Part shown: one piece after another, positions 6,814-9,745 of the stretch | Layout: the number at the start of each line of letters is the position of its first letter | How positions within the stretch are numbered: position 1 is the stretch's first letter | Source of the DNA: JACVRW01 sp040509755 | GTDB taxonomy: Bacteria; Actinomycetota; Thermoleophilia; Solirubrobacterales; Thermoleophilaceae | Direction of reading: 5' to 3' | DNA: 9,745 nt | NCBI GenBank assembly: GCA_040509755.1 | Contig: JBEVKF010000029.1 | Coordinates: 1-9,745 of the forward strand | Notes under the pieces: generated by a model | Seen by the model: only the letters and a program-made list of their open reading frames with translations | Databases searched by the model: none | What the model was told of the DNA's origin: nothing | Translations under genes and position numbers: made by a program

Positions 6814-6817
<4 letters not shown>
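6495..6817 (+). pseudogene. SnoaL/NTF2-like domain protein, frameshifted
   Basis: From GTG 6495 (Shine-Dalgarno GGGAGG 6 nt upstream) the frame reads like a SnoaL-type alpha+beta barrel: ELVADYLAAAKRGDWEDAFGYFADDILIHIPG, then a GKDAVV stretch. Near 6647 the protein-like reading jumps frame: GYIQTMRDRYREGEIELELI continues one frame over, ending at TGA 6815-6817. Restoring one G (GTGGC to GTGGGC) joins the two into about 107 residues. Unrepaired, translation stops at 6704 after 69 residues. The C-terminal part (HGSRRAHLVDEALHKNVAP) lacks the last strands usual in the family, so it also looks shortened. The stop overlaps the kinase ATG (ATGA), so an intact form would be translationally coupled to the kinase. 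A genuine mutation or a sequencing error in a short G run are both possible. Confidence 0.65.
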
Positions 6818-8451
<1,634 letters not shown>

Positions 8452-8568
8452 CCGGTTTCCCGCGATGCCGTGCCGTTCAGGTCACCGACGAGGAGTACGC
8501 CGCCGCGCCCCCCCGGTGAGTGACCCGGAAGGCCGCGCCAACGCGACGACCGGACGAGCTCCGAACTA

Positions 8569-8606
8569 GTAAGGAGGGGTCAGGGGGTCGAGTCCCCCGT
8601 CGGCTT
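8569..8606 (+). repeat. tRNA-Thr 3' direct repeat, right copy (putative attR core)
   Basis: It matches 6299-6338 from GTAAGGAGGGG to CGTCGGCTT. Changes are loss of one G in a G run, T to G at the first T-loop base (TTCGAG to GTCGAG), and loss of one T before the acceptor strand. No acceptor 5' strand or D-arm lies upstream, so it is not a tRNA gene. The -10-like hexamer of the next gene starts 10 bp further on. Confidence 0.7.
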
Positions 8607-8615
8607 CTCGCTCCG

Positions 8616-8621
8616 TAGGAT
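8616..8621 (+). promoter_or_regulatory. -10-like element of the VOC-mop operon
   Basis: TAGGAT (8616-8621) lies exactly 7 nt before ATG 8629, implying a leaderless transcript; no Shine-Dalgarno sequence precedes this ATG. The -35 position falls inside the tRNA-Thr repeat copy, so an insertion event would have replaced the upstream promoter half. Confidence 0.4.
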
Positions 8622-8628
8622 CCCTCGC

Positions 8629-8988
8629 ATGATCACCAAGCTCGACTTCATCGGCGTCCCGTCGCAGGACGCCGAACGCTCACGCAGCTTCTACGTCGAC
8701 ACCCTCGGCCTGCGCCCCGACGAGCATTCGCGAAACGAGGCGTGGCTCGGCGAGACCTGCTTCGGGATCTGGGAGCCGGCCACGTTCGGCATGGAGTTCG
8801 CGCCGCAGAAGAACGCCCACCCCGCCCTCCACGTCGAGGACGTCGCCGCGGCTCGTGCCGAGCTCGAGGCCAAGGGCGTCCAGTTCGCCGGCGAGACGCT
8901 GGACACCGGGGTGTGCCACATGGCGTTCTTCACCGACCCCGACGGCAACGACCTCATGCTGCACAGCCGCTACGCGCCCTACAGCTGA
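8629..8988 (+). CDS. VOC (glyoxalase/dioxygenase fold) family protein
   Basis: The 119-residue single-chain VOC protein has two beta-alpha-beta3 modules: MITKLDFIGVPSQDAERSRSFY at the start and ALHVEDVAAARAELEAKG (66-83) opening the second, ending in the hallmark FFTDPDGNDLMLH (100-112). Of the four usual metal-ligand positions, His68 is present, but Phe7 stands where His is usual and Met110 where Glu is usual in N-x-LELH. A glyoxalase-type metal site is therefore unlikely, and a ligand-binding or isomerase-like role is more plausible. The substrate is unknown. Length is normal. Start ATG 8629 is supported by the -10-like hexamer 7 nt upstream. The Mop-domain gene follows after 25 bp, so the two are probably co-transcribed. 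Confidence 0.88.
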   Translation: MITKLDFIGVPSQDAERSRSFYVDTLGLRPDEHSRNEAWLGETCFGIWEPATFGMEFAPQKNAHPALHVEDVAAARAELEAKGVQFAGETLDTGVCHMAFFTDPDGNDLMLHSRYAPYS

Positions 8989-9013
8989 CCGGCCGATCCA
9001 AACAGGAGGATCA

Positions 9014-9223
9014 ATGAAGCTCAGCGCCCGCAACCGGCTCGACGGCACGGTGACCGGCATCAACGAAGGTGCCGCCATCGCCAACGTCGAGGTCGACGTC
9101 AACGGCCAGCGCCTGGTCGCCTCCATCACCGTCGAAGCCGCGCGCGAGCTCGGCCTCGAGCAGGGCAAGGCGGTCACCGCGATCATCAAGGCGTCCGACG
9201 TGATTCTCGGGACTCAGGACTGA
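9014..9223 (+). CDS. Molbindin-like protein (single Mop/TOBE domain)
   Basis: The 69-residue protein is essentially one Mop (TOBE-type) domain. MKLSARNRLDGTVTGINEGA opens it, a strand NVEVDVNGQRLVASITVEAA follows, and it closes with LGLEQGKAVTAIIKASDVILG, the classic molbindin ending. Such small proteins assemble into hexamers that bind molybdate or tungstate in the cytoplasm for storage or homeostasis. ATG 9014 has a strong ribosome-binding site, AGGAGG (9004-9009), 4 nt upstream, so this cistron uses a leadered start although the operon's first gene appears leaderless. No modABC transport genes lie in the window. Confidence 0.9.
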   Translation: MKLSARNRLDGTVTGINEGAAIANVEVDVNGQRLVASITVEAARELGLEQGKAVTAIIKASDVILGTQD

Positions 9224-9251
9224 CGAGGTTCGCGCGACTCGAACACGAATG

Positions 9252-9304
9252 CGGTCACAACCGGCCGCGACTCGGGCCGCGGCTGGTCCTGGTTTGAGTG
9301 ACCG
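9252..9304. other. Long imperfect inverted repeat (possible terminator)
   Basis: CGGTCAC (9252-9258) pairs perfectly with GTGACCG (9298-9304), with extra partial pairing inside (AACC with GGTT, and a GC-rich centre). It fills the gap after the mop gene. There is no T-tract, so it may be a GC-rich terminator, a protein-binding site or neither. Confidence 0.35.
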
Positions 9305-9357
9305 GCCCACCGGGCGCCCGCAGGACGCAGCGGCCACGGCCGACTGAGGCTGCGGCG

Positions 9358-9745
9358 ATGGCTCACATGGAATCCCTCTGGCCGCGGCTGGCGGAGCTGC
9401 CGCTCGTTGTCGAGTCGTGCGAGTACGACCGGCTGCACGCCGCCCTCGCCCACGAGTTCCAGCGCGTGACGACGCACGTGCGGCTGGTCGGCGCCGGGGC
9501 CGACGGGCTCGGGGAGGACGTCTCGGTCCACGTCGAGGACGGCAGCTCGCTGCACGAGACGCAGCCCGCGCAGCCGCTCGCAGGCGAGTGGACGCTCGCC
9601 GGTTTCTGCGATCACCTCGCGACGCTCGATCCGTGGCCCAAGCCGCCGGAGTGGGAGGCGGCGCGGCGCTTTCGCAACTGGGCGTTCGAGTCGGCGGCGC
9701 TGGACCTCGCGTTGCGCCAGGCCGGCCGTGCCCTGCACGACGTGC
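9358..9745 (+). CDS. Enolase-superfamily-like protein, N-terminal part (cut by window edge)
   Basis: A frame open to the right edge gives 129 residues that look coding. The N-terminus SLWPRLAELPLVVESCEYDRL followed by RVTTHVRLVGAGADGLGEDV has the form of the alpha+beta capping domain of enolase-superfamily enzymes, in which a strand pair leads into a conserved G-x-GE. The later segment RNWAFESAALDLALRQAGRALHDV matches the helix before the barrel in mandelate-racemase/muconate-cycloisomerase-like proteins (A-x-DLAL-x-Q-A-G-x-x-L). The barrel with the catalytic Lys and metal ligands is beyond the window, so activity and substrate cannot be judged. The start is ATG 9358, with GAGG (9346-9349) upstream, or ATG 9367. 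The gene is separated from mop by 134 bp. Confidence 0.7.
   Translation, partial: MAHMESLWPRLAELPLVVESCEYDRLHAALAHEFQRVTTHVRLVGAGADGLGEDVSVHVEDGSSLHETQPAQPLAGEWTLAGFCDHLATLDPWPKPPEWEAARRFRNWAFESAALDLALRQAGRALHDV

Noticed and set aside
8452..8568. Possible gene tail reading VTDEEYAA (recalling the LTDEEF of SHOCT domains)
   Set aside because: Only eight residues match, a stop follows soon after, and no start or upstream domain exists; chance is as likely as a remnant.
9214..9738. Minus-strand frame over the right end
   Set aside because: The plus strand encodes a more protein-like enolase-superfamily N-terminus with a plausible start; the minus frame is Arg-rich and motif-free.

Overview
The window looks like chromosomal DNA of a high-GC actinobacterium. 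Gene content and wording suggest the Thermoleophilia (Solirubrobacterales/Gaiellales side), but this is inference from recalled family resemblance, not a search. Genes are closely packed, many starts lack a Shine-Dalgarno sequence, and several have a TANNNT hexamer 6-7 nt before the ATG, as in leaderless actinobacterial promoters. The tRNA genes do not encode CCA.

Layout. 1-730 is the decayed end of an integrated element: the tail of an unknown gene (2-193), a broken tyrosine-recombinase C-terminus whose catalytic Tyr codon now reads Asp (231-356, minus), and the 3' part of a tRNA-Thr-like gene without a 5' half (683-727), i.e. an attachment-site scar. 760-2177 holds a Usp-like protein (minus) divergent from a VTT/TVP38-type membrane protein, whose stop overlaps the start of a small DUF3817-like membrane protein. 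2193-3786 (minus) carries a Clp N-domain-like protein and a FolE2/MptA-type GTP cyclohydrolase. 3982-5118 is the main sigma factor gene (TTG start), converging with an overlapping GNAT acetyltransferase gene (5102-5713, minus).

At 5711-5714 the GNAT gene and a divergent PD-(D/E)XK nuclease-like gene appear to share one CATG as their two start codons. The nuclease frame has no stop before the tRNA-Tyr gene and runs through it. tRNA-Tyr(GTA) and tRNA-Thr(GGT) follow in tandem.

Downstream of tRNA-Thr lies a 2.2-kb module, a frameshifted SnoaL/NTF2-like gene translationally overlapped by a transmembrane Ser/Thr kinase with a CBM4/9-like ectodomain. It ends at a second, imperfect copy of the tRNA-Thr 3' end (8569-8606). 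This is the classical tRNA attL/attR geometry, but no recombinase lies inside. After it come a VOC protein and a molbindin-like Mop/TOBE protein in one operon, then the start of an enolase-superfamily-like gene cut by the window edge.

The window is mostly housekeeping chromosome interrupted by two tRNA-Thr-associated insertion footprints. I see no CRISPR array, transposase or recognised defence locus. The most unusual parts are the tRNA-bracketed kinase module, the kinase's putative carbohydrate-binding sensor domain, and the nuclease-like frame fused through tRNA-Tyr.
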